Source: Halomonas korlensis (GTDB lineage: Bacteria; Pseudomonadota; Gammaproteobacteria; Pseudomonadales; Halomonadaceae). Taken from it: 64,000 nt of DNA. Shown here one piece after another: positions 43,106 to 52,015 of this stretch (position 1 is the stretch's first letter; each line of letters opens with the position of its first letter). A program made the position numbers and the translations under genes. The notes beneath the pieces were generated by a model that saw only the letters and a list, made by a program, of their open reading frames with translations, was not told where the DNA came from and searched no databases. The stretch spans positions 248,001-312,000 of the forward strand of contig NZ_FPBP01000004.1 of assembly GCF_900116705.1 (NCBI RefSeq), read 5' to 3'.

Positions 43106-44204
43106 CTACAGGCCCTGCTTGAGACTCGCTTCGATGAACTGATCCAGATCGCCATCGAGCACCTTCTCACAGTTGCTCGACTGCACGCCGGTACGCAGAT
43201 CCTTGATGCGCTGATCGTCCAGCACGTAGGAGCGGATCTGGCTGCCCCAGCCGATATCGGACTTGGAATCCTCGGCCTCCTGCTTGGCGGCGTTGCGCTT
43301 CTGCATTTCCAGTTCCCACAGCTTCGCCTTGAGCTGCTTCATGGCGAAGTCGCGGTTGGCGTGCTGGCTGCGCTGGCCCTGGCAGGCGACCACGATGCCG
43401 GTCGGCTCGTGGGTGATGCGCACGGCGGAGTCGGTGGTGTTGACGTGCTGGCCGCCGGCACCGCTCGAACGGTAGGTGTCGGTGCGCAGGTCGGACGGGT
43501 TGATCTCGACCTCGAAGCTGTCATCGATCTCCGGCGACAGGAACACCGAGGCAAACGACGTGTGCCGACGACCGCCCGAGTCGAAGGGACTCTTGCGTAC
43601 CAGGCGGTGGACGCCGGTCTCGGTACGCAGCCAACCGAAGGCGTAGTCGCCCTGCACGTGGATGGTGGCCGACTTGATGCCCGCTACATCGCCCGCCGAC
43701 ACCTCGGTGATCTCGGCCTTGAAGCCGTGATGCTCGGCCCAACGCAGGTACATGCGCAGCAGCATGTTGGCCCAGTCCTGGGCCTCGGTACCGCCGGAGC
43801 CCGCCTGGATGTCGAGATAGGCGTTGTTCTCGTCCATCTCGCCGGAGAACATGCGTCGGAACTCGAGCGTCTCGAGGCTGGTCTGCAGGCCGTCCAGCTC
43901 CTTCTGTACCTCGGCGACGGTGGCCTCGTCGTCCTCCATCTCGGCCAGCTCCAGCAGGTCGGCGCTGTCCGCCAGGCCCTGGCTCAGCCGGTCGAGCGTC
44001 TCGACCACGGTCTCCAGTGCCGCCCGCTCCTTGCCGAGCTTCTGCGCATGGTCCGGATCGTTCCAGACATCGGGCGCTTCCAGTTCGCGGGTGACTTCCT
44101 CTAGCCGGTCCTTCTTTTCGGCATAGTCAAAGATACCCCCTCAGGACGTCTGTCCGCTCGGCCAGGTCCTTGATGAGGCTATGAATCGGGTTGGTTTCCA
44201 ACAT
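43106..44204 (-). CDS. prfB: Peptide chain release factor 2, with programmed +1 frameshift
   Basis: Releases peptides at UGA and UAA. The gene starts at ATG 44204 ([20 protein letters not shown]) and meets an in-frame TGA as codon 26 (44129-44127) in the sequence AGGGGGTATCTTTGAC. Slipping one base forward at CTT-T gives [13 protein letters not shown] and a full 365-residue protein, the E. coli length. GAGGQHVN (the GGQ loop) and SPF (stop-codon reading) are intact. This is the autoregulatory frameshift, not a mutation. Confidence 0.97.
44127..44140 (-). promoter_or_regulatory. RF2 autoregulatory frameshift site
   Basis: AGGGGG (internal Shine-Dalgarno) is followed three bases later by CTT TGA C. 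This is the canonical prfB slippery site: low RF2 slows reading of TGA and promotes the +1 shift. Confidence 0.95.
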
Positions 44205-44345
44205 GGGCTCGCTCGCCTGAAGAGACAGTGGCAAAACGGCCGCCGCGGCGCTGACATCACGGCAGAACCATCGGCGGCACGAAAAAGGCGTCCAGTGTAG
44301 CGAATGTGCCGACTCATCGCATCCATCAAGGCGGAGCCAAACGAC

Positions 44346-44369
44346 GAAACCCGGCCGCAGCCGGGTTTC
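44346..44369 (-). terminator. Terminator of the FadL-family gene
   Basis: A 10-bp stem, GAAACCCGGC / GCCGGGTTTC, with a four-base loop, followed on the minus strand by GTCGTTTGG, 21 bp after the stop codon. The rest of the gap (44205-44345) upstream of prfB shows no gene. Confidence 0.75.
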
Positions 44370-44390
44370 AGCAAGCCCTTGCCGCCGAAC

Positions 44391-45731
44391 TCAGAAGCGG
44401 TAATCCACCGAGAGTGCGACGACATCGGCCGAGACCTCATAGGTGCCCGCCAGGTTGCCGCGCGAGGCATTGTCGTTGGTGGGCGTCGCCTGCTGCTCTA
44501 TGTCGCCGTCATCGCCGAAGACATGCATGTAACCAGCGGTGATTCCCAACTCGGGCGTCGGCATCCAAGTCGCGCCGAGCGTCGCCCACTGACGGTCGGC
44601 ATCCGGCACCCGTGGCGTCCGGTATTCGGCGCTGGGCACCGGGCTCTCATCGACGCCCAGGCCGGCACGCAGCAGCCACTGCGGGGTCAGGGCGTAGTTA
44701 GCGCCCACCGAGAAGGCCCAGGTATTGTCCCAGTTCTCCTCGGTGCGACTCGAAGAGCGCCCATCCTCGAACTCGACCACCAGCTCGTCGAAGCTGCTCC
44801 ACTCGGTCCACTCGGCATTCGCCATCAGCGCCAGACGATCGGACAGCTGATGGTAGACGCCCAGGTTCAGGTTAGCCGGGGTCGTCAGCTCGGCCTTTCC
44901 ACCGGTTCCCCCGACAAGACCTGCGTCGATAGCGCCTTCCGAGACGGGATCGGTTCCCCTGACATCGAGCTCGCCATCAAGCGTCAGGTCAATTTTCGAG
45001 CGATAACTTATCCCCAGGCGGGTCTGATCGGTAACCTGAAAAAGAGCGCCCAGGGTATAGCCATATCCCCAGTCATCGCCGGTCACCTCACCAATGACAT
45101 CGTTCTGTCCCGGCGTTGCCAAGGGATTACCTTGAGCTGCCGCTAACGACCCAAAATCTGATGCGTTGGACAGCGTGGCATCGGCATATTGCGCGCGCAA
45201 ACCCACCGCCAGATTGAGACGATCGCTGGCTCGATAGTTCAGGGTCGGCTGAAAGTCGATAGTCGTCAGCTCGGTCTCGACGGCATGGTAGCGACCGATC
45301 CAGTCCTCGTCGTACTTGGTAGAAAGCCCGTAGGGCGCATAGATGGCCAGACCTAGGTCGAACTGCTCGTTCAGTTGAGTCTTGGCGGCAAAGGACGGCA
45401 CCCAGGCACTTTCTCCCCCTTGGCTGGAGGCATCAGAACCATAGGGCATCCCAAAGACACTGGAAGCACTTCCATCCTGCAACTCGAAATTGGCATCGAT
45501 ATAGGCCAGGCCACCGACAACCTGATTCCCATCGATATTGCCGATGGCCGCCGGGTTGTGCGCCATGAAGCTGGCATCCTCGGCGCCCGCGGCGGCGTTG
45601 GAGAAGGCGTTGGCCAGGGTCTTGGCGCTTTGCTCGCGAACCTGGAACCCCGAGGCAGCCGCTTGGGAGGCGACTAGAGCCGTTGAGGCGATAGCGACGG
45701 CGATGGAGACTTTATTGAACTTGTTATACAT
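44391..45731 (-). CDS. FadL/OmpP1/TodX-family outer-membrane protein
   Basis: 446 residues. A signal peptide (VSIAVAIASTALVASQAAA) precedes a mature start SGFQVREQSAKTLANAFS and the family NPAAIG motif. Repeated amphipathic strands and the terminal Phe in VALSVDYRF indicate a beta-barrel. Family members import long-chain fatty acids or aromatic hydrocarbons; the substrate here is unknown. ATG 45731 has AGAGGGTG upstream; the frame to 45803 is longer but would displace the signal peptide. Single-gene unit with its own terminator. Confidence 0.93.
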   Translation of the reverse strand: MYNKFNKVSIAVAIASTALVASQAAASGFQVREQSAKTLANAFSNAAAGAEDASFMAHNPAAIGNIDGNQVVGGLAYIDANFELQDGSASSVFGMPYGSDASSQGGESAWVPSFAAKTQLNEQFDLGLAIYAPYGLSTKYDEDWIGRYHAVETELTTIDFQPTLNYRASDRLNLAVGLRAQYADATLSNASDFGSLAAAQGNPLATPGQNDVIGEVTGDDWGYGYTLGALFQVTDQTRLGISYRSKIDLTLDGELDVRGTDPVSEGAIDAGLVGGTGGKAELTTPANLNLGVYHQLSDRLALMANAEWTEWSSFDELVVEFEDGRSSSRTEENWDNTWAFSVGANYALTPQWLLRAGLGVDESPVPSAEYRTPRVPDADRQWATLGATWMPTPELGITAGYMHVFGDDGDIEQQATPTNDNASRGNLAGTYEVSADVVALSVDYRF

Positions 45732-45829
45732 GGCGGCACCCTCTGAGATGACATGCAGCAAGGCGCACCTGGGTGCGCTGTGTATGATCTTGTTTTCGCC
45801 CATGGAGGCCCACCAATCAAGGCCAAACG

Positions 45830-45920
45830 TTCGTTTTAAATCAAATAATATCTAATACTTTTGTCTTGTAACGTCCATAAACCTTATTAATTCAATAGGT
45901 TATTAAAATTCCCACGCTCT
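45830..45920 (-). promoter_or_regulatory. AT-rich upstream region of the FadL-family gene
   Basis: About 90 bases that are markedly AT-rich against the GC-rich background. Candidate -10-like hexamers include TATTAT near 45850, with TTACAA 15 bases further upstream. This is the only such patch in the window and probably holds the promoter of the barrel gene. The exact elements cannot be fixed by eye. Confidence 0.45.
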
Positions 45921-45943
45921 GGAAGAAATGAGCATGGCGGCGC

Positions 45944-45975
45944 TTGACCTATGGGTAACCCAAAGGTTTTAGACT
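45944..45975 (+). promoter_or_regulatory. MerR-type promoter/operator of the regulator-copA operon
   Basis: TTGACC (45944-45949) and TAGACT (45970-45975) are 20 bases apart, the over-long spacing typical of MerR-regulated promoters. Between them lies a dyad, ACCTATGGG-TAA-CCCAAAGGT (45947-45967), with one mismatch. The regulator gene starts 30 bp downstream, so it is probably autoregulated together with the ATPase. Confidence 0.75.
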
Positions 45976-46005
45976 ACTGTCATCGATTTCATCCAGGATA
46001 CAACG

Positions 46006-46443
46006 ATGAAGGTCAGCGAACTGGCACGTCTGGCCGGCGTTACCGCCGAAACCGTGCGTCACTACACCCGAGAAGGACTCCTGCACCCCGAACGCGACCC
46101 GGAGAACGGCTACCAGCTGTTCGGGCAGGTCGACCTGGAGCGGCTGCGCTTCATCCAGCGCGCCCGCACCCTGGGCTTCGGCGTCGCCGAGATCCGCGAC
46201 ATCCTGGCCCACGCCGACCATGGCGACTCGCCCTGCCCCTTGGTGCGCGACCTGCTGGCCAGCCGACTCCCCGAGATCCGCGCGCGTATCCAGGAACTCG
46301 AAGCGCTGGCCTCGCGCATGGAACAGGCCCTCGATGCCTGGGCCGAGATGCCGGACGGCACCCCGGACGGCCACAGCCTGTGCCGATTGATCGAAAGCTT
46401 CCCCGAACCATTGGCCGCCGACATCGGCAAGGAGACCTCATGA
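46006..46443 (+). CDS. MerR-family metal-responsive regulator
   Basis: 145 residues. N-terminal winged helix [20 protein letters not shown], then a long dimerisation helix ([21 protein letters not shown]). Two cysteines could bind metal: Cys77 (SPCPLV) and Cys126 (HSLCRL). Cys77 aligns with the divalent-metal position of ZntR/CadR, while copper sensors have Ser there. The paired cysteines near 114 of ZntR are absent. The gene overlaps copA by 4 bp (ATGA), which suggests copper, so the inducer is unclear. Confidence 0.85.
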   Translation: MKVSELARLAGVTAETVRHYTREGLLHPERDPENGYQLFGQVDLERLRFIQRARTLGFGVAEIRDILAHADHGDSPCPLVRDLLASRLPEIRARIQELEALASRMEQALDAWAEMPDGTPDGHSLCRLIESFPEPLAADIGKETS

Positions 46444-49010
46444 CCATCCGCCACTCGCTCGAGCGCCAGGTCCCGGGCATGAACTGCCAAGGCTGTGTCG
46501 CCAATATGCGCAAGGCCATCCAGGCCCGGGACGCGCAGGCCGACGTCACTGGCACCCCCGCCGAGAAGCGCCTGGACGTCGCCACCACCTTGGATGGTGA
46601 TGCCCTGGACGCGGCATTGCGCGAGGCAGGCTATCCGCCCGGCGCTCCCGGAGAAGACACCGCCCCGACACCGTCCGAGACCACCGAGGCCACCGCCGCT
46701 CAGGCCCCACCCGCGACCGCGGTCAGCGACACGCGCGCCACGACGCAGCGATTGTCGATCAGCGGGATGACCTGCGCCAGCTGCGTGAAGAGCGTGCGCG
46801 AGGCCCTGGCGCGTACGCCCGGCGTGGTCGGCGCGGAGGTCAACTTCGGCACCCACACCGCCCAGGTGAGCGGCACTGCCGACCCCGATGCCTTGATCCG
46901 CGCCGTGCGCGACGTGGGTTACGATGCCAAACCCATCGTCGACATGCGCGAGGCCGAACAGGCTCGTGCCGAGAAGGATGCGAAGGCCTATCGCCAGCGC
47001 ATCCGGGGCAGCATCCTCTCGCTGACGCTTGCCGTACCGCTGATGGCCAGCATGTTTTTCTTTCATCCTCACCCGATGGGTAGCGGGCGCCTCTACTGGT
47101 TGGTGGTCGGCGTGTTGACCCTGGCCGTGATGGCAGGCCCAGGGCGGCATTTCTTCGTCAACGCCTGGAAGAACCTCAAGCACCACCAGGCCAACATGGA
47201 CACCCTGATCGCCATGGGTACCGGCACTGCCTGGCTCTACTCGATGGCGGTGGTGGCCTTCGCGCCCTGGCTGCCCGAGGTGGCCCGGGGCATTTACTTC
47301 GAGGCCTCGGCGATGATCATCGGCCTGGTACTACTCGGCAATGCCTTGGAGCTACGCGCCCGGGGTCGAACCAGCCAGGCCCTCAAGCGTCTGCTCGACC
47401 TGCAGAGCCGCACCGCCCGGGTGATCCGCGACGGCGAGGAGCGCGAGGTCGAGGTCGACGAGGTCCGCCAGGAGGACCATATCCGCGTGCGCCCAGGCGA
47501 GCGCCTGCCGGTGGACGGCATGGTCACCGAGGGCAGCAGCTATATCGACGAATCGATGCTCACCGGTGAGCCGCTGCCAGTCGCCAAGGGCGAAGGCGAC
47601 GAGGTCAGCGCCGGCACCGTCAACGGCAAGGGCGGCCTGGTTTATCGTGCCACCCGCGTAGGGGCTGACACCCGCCTGGGACAGATCACCGAACAGGTAG
47701 CCAGCGCTCAGAACTCCCGCCCGCCCATCGGTGAACTGGCCGACAAGGTATCGAGCATCTTTGTACCCACGGTGATGATCATCGCCGTGATTACTGCGCT
47801 GGCCTGGTTTAACTTTGGTGCCGAGCCGAGGGTGATCCACATGTTGGTCACCGCCACCACGGTGCTGATCATTGCCTGCCCCTGCGCTCTCGGCCTGGCC
47901 ACGCCGATCTCGACCATGATCGGTGTGGGCAAGGCGGCCGAGCACGGCGTACTGGTGAGAAGCGGCGAGGCCCTGCAGACCGCCAGCAAGCTCACCACCC
48001 TGGTGGTGGACAAGACCGGCACCCTGACCGAAGGCAAGCCACGGGTTACCGAGGCCGAGGTCATCGAGGGCGACGAGCAAACGCTACTGGGCCTGGTCAC
48101 CGCCCTGGAACGTGGCTCCGAGCACCCACTGGCCGCGGCCCTGATGAGCCATGCCGCCGCGCGTGACGCCAAGACCGTCGAGATCACCGATTTCGATACG
48201 GTCACCGGCGGCGGGGTCAAGGCAAAAAGCGCCGATGGCCAGTCGCTGCTGCTGGGCAATGCCCGCCTGTTGGAGGAAGCCGGCATCGACCTGGCCACCG
48301 GCCGCCGGGTCGCCGCTGAGCTGGAAGAAAAGGCGCGCACCGTGGTGTATCTCGCCGTGGATGGCCGGCTGGCCGCCGTTTTCGGTATCAGCGACCCGCT
48401 GCGCCACGACACCATCGAGGCGGTGAAACGCCTGCAGGCCGATGGCCTCAAGGTGGTGATGCTCACTGGCGACAATGCCCACACCGCCGCAGCCATTGCC
48501 CGGGAAGTCGGCATCGACGACTTCCGCGCCGGCCTGTTGCCCGAGGACAAGCACGCCGAGATCGAACGCCTGCAACAGGCCGGCGAGGTCGTCGGCATGG
48601 TCGGTGATGGCATCAATGATGCGCCGGCCCTGGCCCGGGCTAATGTCGGCTTCGCGATCGGCCAGGGCACCGACGTGGCCATCGAGAGCGCCGGCATCAC
48701 GCTGGTGCGCGGCTCGCTGCACGGGGTCGCCTCGGCCATCGAGATCAGCCGGGCGACACTTGCCAATATCAAGCAGAACCTGGTGGGGGCCTTCGGCTAC
48801 AACGCCCTGGGCATCCCCATTGCGGCCGGGGTGCTCTATCCCTTCACCGGCACCCTGCTCTCGCCGATGATCGCCGGGGCCGCCATGTCGCTGTCGTCGA
48901 TCACCGTGGTGAGCAACGCCAATCGGTTGCGCCTGTTCAAGACGCGCCGCGAAACCGCGCGCGAGCATGACGACATCGCGCCTGAATACGAGAAGGAGGC
49001 TGCCGCATGA
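46440..49010 (+). CDS. copA: Copper-exporting P1B-type ATPase
   Basis: 856 residues. Two N-terminal metal domains carry GMNCQGC (Cys16, Cys19) and GMTCASC (Cys112, Cys115), joined by a Pro/Thr/Ala linker. Ion path CPC in IACPCALG, phosphorylation site [11 protein letters not shown], and ATP-hinge GDGINDAP are intact. YNALG and [12 protein letters not shown] near the C-terminus are Cu(I)-specific signatures. The start is ATG at 46440, after AAGGAG. It removes cytosolic Cu(I). Confidence 0.95.
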   Translation: MTIRHSLERQVPGMNCQGCVANMRKAIQARDAQADVTGTPAEKRLDVATTLDGDALDAALREAGYPPGAPGEDTAPTPSETTEATAAQAPPATAVSDTRATTQRLSISGMTCASCVKSVREALARTPGVVGAEVNFGTHTAQVSGTADPDALIRAVRDVGYDAKPIVDMREAEQARAEKDAKAYRQRIRGSILSLTLAVPLMASMFFFHPHPMGSGRLYWLVVGVLTLAVMAGPGRHFFVNAWKNLKHHQANMDTLIAMGTGTAWLYSMAVVAFAPWLPEVARGIYFEASAMIIGLVLLGNALELRARGRTSQALKRLLDLQSRTARVIRDGEEREVEVDEVRQEDHIRVRPGERLPVDGMVTEGSSYIDESMLTGEPLPVAKGEGDEVSAGTVNGKGGLVYRATRVGADTRLGQITEQVASAQNSRPPIGELADKVSSIFVPTVMIIAVITALAWFNFGAEPRVIHMLVTATTVLIIACPCALGLATPISTMIGVGKAAEHGVLVRSGEALQTASKLTTLVVDKTGTLTEGKPRVTEAEVIEGDEQTLLGLVTALERGSEHPLAAALMSHAAARDAKTVEITDFDTVTGGGVKAKSADGQSLLLGNARLLEEAGIDLATGRRVAAELEEKARTVVYLAVDGRLAAVFGISDPLRHDTIEAVKRLQADGLKVVMLTGDNAHTAAAIAREVGIDDFRAGLLPEDKHAEIERLQQAGEVVGMVGDGINDAPALARANVGFAIGQGTDVAIESAGITLVRGSLHGVASAIEISRATLANIKQNLVGAFGYNALGIPIAAGVLYPFTGTLLSPMIAGAAMSLSSITVVSNANRLRLFKTRRETAREHDDIAPEYEKEAAA

Positions 49011-49087
49011 GCTGGATCGTCAATCTCGCCGGCCTGGCGTTGATCGCCCTGATCGTCTGGTGGTTCTGGGGGCCGACACAGCGCTAG
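49007..49087 (+). CDS. 26-residue single-span membrane peptide coupled to copA
   Basis: Encodes [20 protein letters not shown] plus WGPTQR and a stop. It starts inside the copA stop (ATGA overlap) and has a near-perfect ribosome site, AAGGAGG, 7 bases before the ATG. One hydrophobic helix, a Trp cluster and a basic end. It resembles, from memory, the membrane anchor at the start of small cupredoxins found beside copA in other proteobacteria. It is therefore either a genuine micro-protein or the remnant of such a gene. Confidence 0.6.
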   Translation: MSWIVNLAGLALIALIVWWFWGPTQR

Positions 49088-49128
49088 CTTGACTATGCTG
49101 AAGGCAACCCCCGGATCGCGAGGCACCC

Positions 49129-49560
49129 ATGACCCACCCCTCTCCGAAACTAAACGGTGTGCTGGAAACCGCGCTCTACGTGGAAGACATGGACCGAGCG
49201 CGGCGCTTCTTCGAGGACGCGATGGGCCTGGAACCCTTCACGGCCGACCACCGCTTCACGGCCTATGACACCGGCGCCGGCACGGTGCTGCTGCTGTTCC
49301 TGTGCGGCGAAACGCTGGAGACCGTGGTGCTGCCCGACGACATGGGCACCATCCCGCCCCATGACGGCGAAGGCCGAGTGCATCTGGCCTTCGCCATCGC
49401 TGCCCGAGACCTCGCGGCCTGGGAAGGACAACTCGCGGATCATGATATCGCCATCGAGGGGCGCACCCACTGGCCGCGAGGCGGGGAAAGCGTGTATTTC
49501 CGCGACCCCGACGGACACCTGCTGGAGTTGGCGACACCCGGCGTCTGGCCGAACTATTAA
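49129..49560 (+). CDS. VOC (glyoxalase/bleomycin-resistance-fold) protein
   Basis: 143 residues. LNGVLETALYVEDMDRARRFF begins the first beta-alpha-beta-beta-beta unit, and GGESVYFRDPDGHLLELATPG ends the second, with a likely metal-binding Glu in LLELA. Substrate unknown. The stop codon overlaps that of the convergent yitT-type gene (49557-49560). Confidence 0.85.
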   Translation: MTHPSPKLNGVLETALYVEDMDRARRFFEDAMGLEPFTADHRFTAYDTGAGTVLLLFLCGETLETVVLPDDMGTIPPHDGEGRVHLAFAIAARDLAAWEGQLADHDIAIEGRTHWPRGGESVYFRDPDGHLLELATPGVWPNY

Positions 49561-50174
49561 GAGACTCCCATGTATCTCCCCGGCTTATGATTCAACGCAA
49601 TGATCAAGTTCAGCGCCACCGCGCCCAGCACCGACAGCCCCACTCGCTCCATGGGCAGCACCAGGAGCGCGGCGAGCATGATCAAGCCGTCGATGCCCAG
49701 TTGCACATAGCCGGCGCGCAGGCCGTAACGGTCCTGCAGGAAGAGCGCGAGGATATTGATTCCGCCGAGGCTGGTACGGTGACGAAACAGGATCAGCATG
49801 CCGATGCCGATCAGGCTGCCGCCCATCAGCGACGCGTAGAGCGGGTGGAGGGAGTCGATAACGATCCAGCGCCCGGTCAGCTCCGAGAACACCGACACCA
49901 GGGCGATGGCGGCGAAGGTACGCAGCGTGAACGACCAGCCCATGCGCTTGATGGCCAGGTAATAGAATGGCAGGTTGATGGCGAAGAACCAGACGCCAAA
50001 CCGCCAGCCGGTGGCATATTGCAGCAGGAAGGCCAGCCCGGCGGTACTGCCGGTCAGCAGCAGGGCCTTGGTATAGAGCGTCACGCCGAGCGCCACGAAC
50101 AGCGTGCCTACCAGCATGGCCATGACATCCTCATGCGGGCGATGAGGGTCCTTGGGCAGGTCCTGGGGATCCAT
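49557..50174 (-). CDS. YitT family membrane protein (DUF161)
   Basis: 205 residues with about five to six helices. GVTLYTKALLLTGSTAGLAF and RTSLGGINILALFLQDR are the conserved repeats of YitT proteins. No established transport substrate. Start ATG 50174, 22 bp after the recJ stop on the same strand, so it may be co-transcribed with it. Confidence 0.85.
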   Translation of the reverse strand: MDPQDLPKDPHRPHEDVMAMLVGTLFVALGVTLYTKALLLTGSTAGLAFLLQYATGWRFGVWFFAINLPFYYLAIKRMGWSFTLRTFAAIALVSVFSELTGRWIVIDSLHPLYASLMGGSLIGIGMLILFRHRTSLGGINILALFLQDRYGLRAGYVQLGIDGLIMLAALLVLPMERVGLSVLGAVALNLIIALNHKPGRYMGVS

Positions 50175-50196
50175 CGGTGTTCCTTAAATAGGGTGC

Positions 50197-52011
50197 CTAA
50201 CAGGCTTCCGCATGCTCGATCATCAATTGCAGGCTCTCCCGCCCCCGCCAGCGATTGCGATTGAGCTTGTAGGCGCAGCGCAGGCGGTCGCCGACACCAA
50301 AGGCCGGCAGCTCGCCCGGAGTCAGGGCGCGGAACCAGATCCCGCGTTGGGTCACTGCGCCGGCCGACAGCTCCAGCATCAGATGGGTGCCATCGGCTCC
50401 CACCGGGCGTAGCCGTTCGACCAGAAACTCGCCCTCGAACAGCGGCGCATCGAATTCGCGACCGTAAGGGCCGAGCGTGGCGAGTTCCTCGAGGGTCGCG
50501 AGACTCAACTGCGCGGGCGTCAATTCGCCATCGGTAAAGACCCGCGGGCAGAGCTCGGTATCGCCGAGCTGCTCGCTCACTGCCTGAAGAAACGCCGCAC
50601 GAAACCCTTCCAGAAGCTCGACCGGCACCCCCACGCCGGCGGCACCACGGTGACCGCCGAAGCGCGGCAGGGACTCGGGCGCAAGCTCGAAGGTGCGCTG
50701 CAGGGCATCGCGCAGATGCAGTCCTTCGATGGAGCGACCCGAACCGGTCAGCATGCCCGGGGCGGCCGCCGGGGTCAGCACCAGTGCCGGTCGGCCGAAG
50801 GCCTGGACCAGCCGCGAGGCGACGATGCCCTGCACGCCGGGGTGGCCGCTCTCGAGATAGAGCACGATGGCCGGCTCATCGGCCATCAACGAGGGAATGG
50901 CCAGCTGGCGGGCCTCCTCGCTCATGTCTGCCTCGATCGCCTTGCGTGACTGGTTGTCCTGGTCCAGCGTTTCCAGATGCCGATGCGCCACCGCATCGTC
51001 TTCGGCGAGCATGAAGTACAGCGCCGCGTAGGGATCGTCGAGGCGCGAGCGGGCATTGATCCGCGGCCCCATCTGGAAGGCCAGGGTCTCGGCGTCGAAG
51101 GGCAAGCTATCGGCTCCGAGCCTTGCCGCCATGGCCCGCCAGCAGGCGGCGTCCATGCGGTTGATCAGGCTCAAGCCGTAAGTGACCACCGCTCGGTTGG
51201 CGGCGCTGCCGCCGAGCGACACACAGTCGGCCACCGTCCCCAGCGCCACGTAGGAGAGCCAGGGCGAAAGCTTGGGCGTGGCCGCCGCCAGCACGCCCCA
51301 TTCGATCAACACGCTGCGCGAGAGCGACATGACCAGCCAGGCGACCATGCAGCCGGCGATCGTGGCGTCGGGATAGTCGCAGTCCTTGCGGGTGGGGTTG
51401 ACGGTAGCATAAGCGGACATCGGCGGCCCCTCCAACGGCAGGGCGTGATGGTCGCTGACCACCACGTCGATGCCTGCGGCCTTGAGATGCGCGATACGTG
51501 GCTCGTCCGAGCTGCCACAATCCGCCGTGATCACTAGGCTTGGTCGCGGTGAGAGCGCGAGTGTGCGCTCCACCAACGGCAGGCTGATGCCGTAGCCGTC
51601 ATGGATGCGGTGGCCGATCAGGCTGTGCAGCCGCGATTCCGGCACGCCGAAAAGCTCGACCAGGGTGCGCCGTATCACCACGTGGGAGGTGATGCCGTCG
51701 ACGTCGTAGTCGGTCAGGATGCCGATATGCTCGCCGTCGACCACCGCCTGGGCGATGCGCTCTGCCGCGCGGCGCGCGTCACGCAGTCGCTCGGGATGGG
51801 TCAGGTGGCGCAGGCTCGGGGTCACCAGCGGCGCGAGCTCCCCTTGATAGCCGGCGAGCCGGCCGGCCAGCACGCGCGCCTGCAGTTCGGAGAGCCCCTC
51901 GCTCAGGGCACGCGTGTAGAGCGCCTCATCGCGAGGGCGCGCCTGAAGGCGGGGCTTGAGCCGCTCATGCAGGTCGCTGGGATCGGTCGCTACCTCGTCC
52001 AGACCAGACAT
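50197..52011 (-). CDS. recJ: RecJ-family single-strand-specific 5'-3' exonuclease, divergent
   Basis: 604 residues (E. coli RecJ 577). The metal motifs are TDYDVDGITSH (family usually GDFDADG), SDHHALP (DHH motif), ALGTVADCVSLG and GPRINARSRLDD. The DHHA1 part has GSGRSIEGLHLRDAL and RFGGHRGAAG; an OB-fold follows at the C-terminus. The start is ATG at 52011, 4 bp after the thrC stop. E. coli recJ sits beside dsbC and xerD, as this gene nearly does. Acidic and histidine residues look complete, so activity is expected. Confidence 0.85.
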   Translation of the reverse strand: MSGLDEVATDPSDLHERLKPRLQARPRDEALYTRALSEGLSELQARVLAGRLAGYQGELAPLVTPSLRHLTHPERLRDARRAAERIAQAVVDGEHIGILTDYDVDGITSHVVIRRTLVELFGVPESRLHSLIGHRIHDGYGISLPLVERTLALSPRPSLVITADCGSSDEPRIAHLKAAGIDVVVSDHHALPLEGPPMSAYATVNPTRKDCDYPDATIAGCMVAWLVMSLSRSVLIEWGVLAAATPKLSPWLSYVALGTVADCVSLGGSAANRAVVTYGLSLINRMDAACWRAMAARLGADSLPFDAETLAFQMGPRINARSRLDDPYAALYFMLAEDDAVAHRHLETLDQDNQSRKAIEADMSEEARQLAIPSLMADEPAIVLYLESGHPGVQGIVASRLVQAFGRPALVLTPAAAPGMLTGSGRSIEGLHLRDALQRTFELAPESLPRFGGHRGAAGVGVPVELLEGFRAAFLQAVSEQLGDTELCPRVFTDGELTPAQLSLATLEELATLGPYGREFDAPLFEGEFLVERLRPVGADGTHLMLELSAGAVTQRGIWFRALTPGELPAFGVGDRLRCAYKLNRNRWRGRESLQLMIEHAEAC

Positions 52012-52015
52012 CACC

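Noticed and set aside
41385-43142. 585-codon open frame on the plus strand
   Set aside because: Antisense shadow of lysS, whose motifs and length are complete.
44127-44129. In-frame stop suggesting prfB is a pseudogene
   Set aside because: The context is the canonical RF2 frameshift site, and the downstream frame is intact.
45951-46439. 163-codon N-terminal extension of copA
   Set aside because: It runs through the MerR-type gene in another frame and starts within the operator. ATG 46440 has a strong ribosome site.
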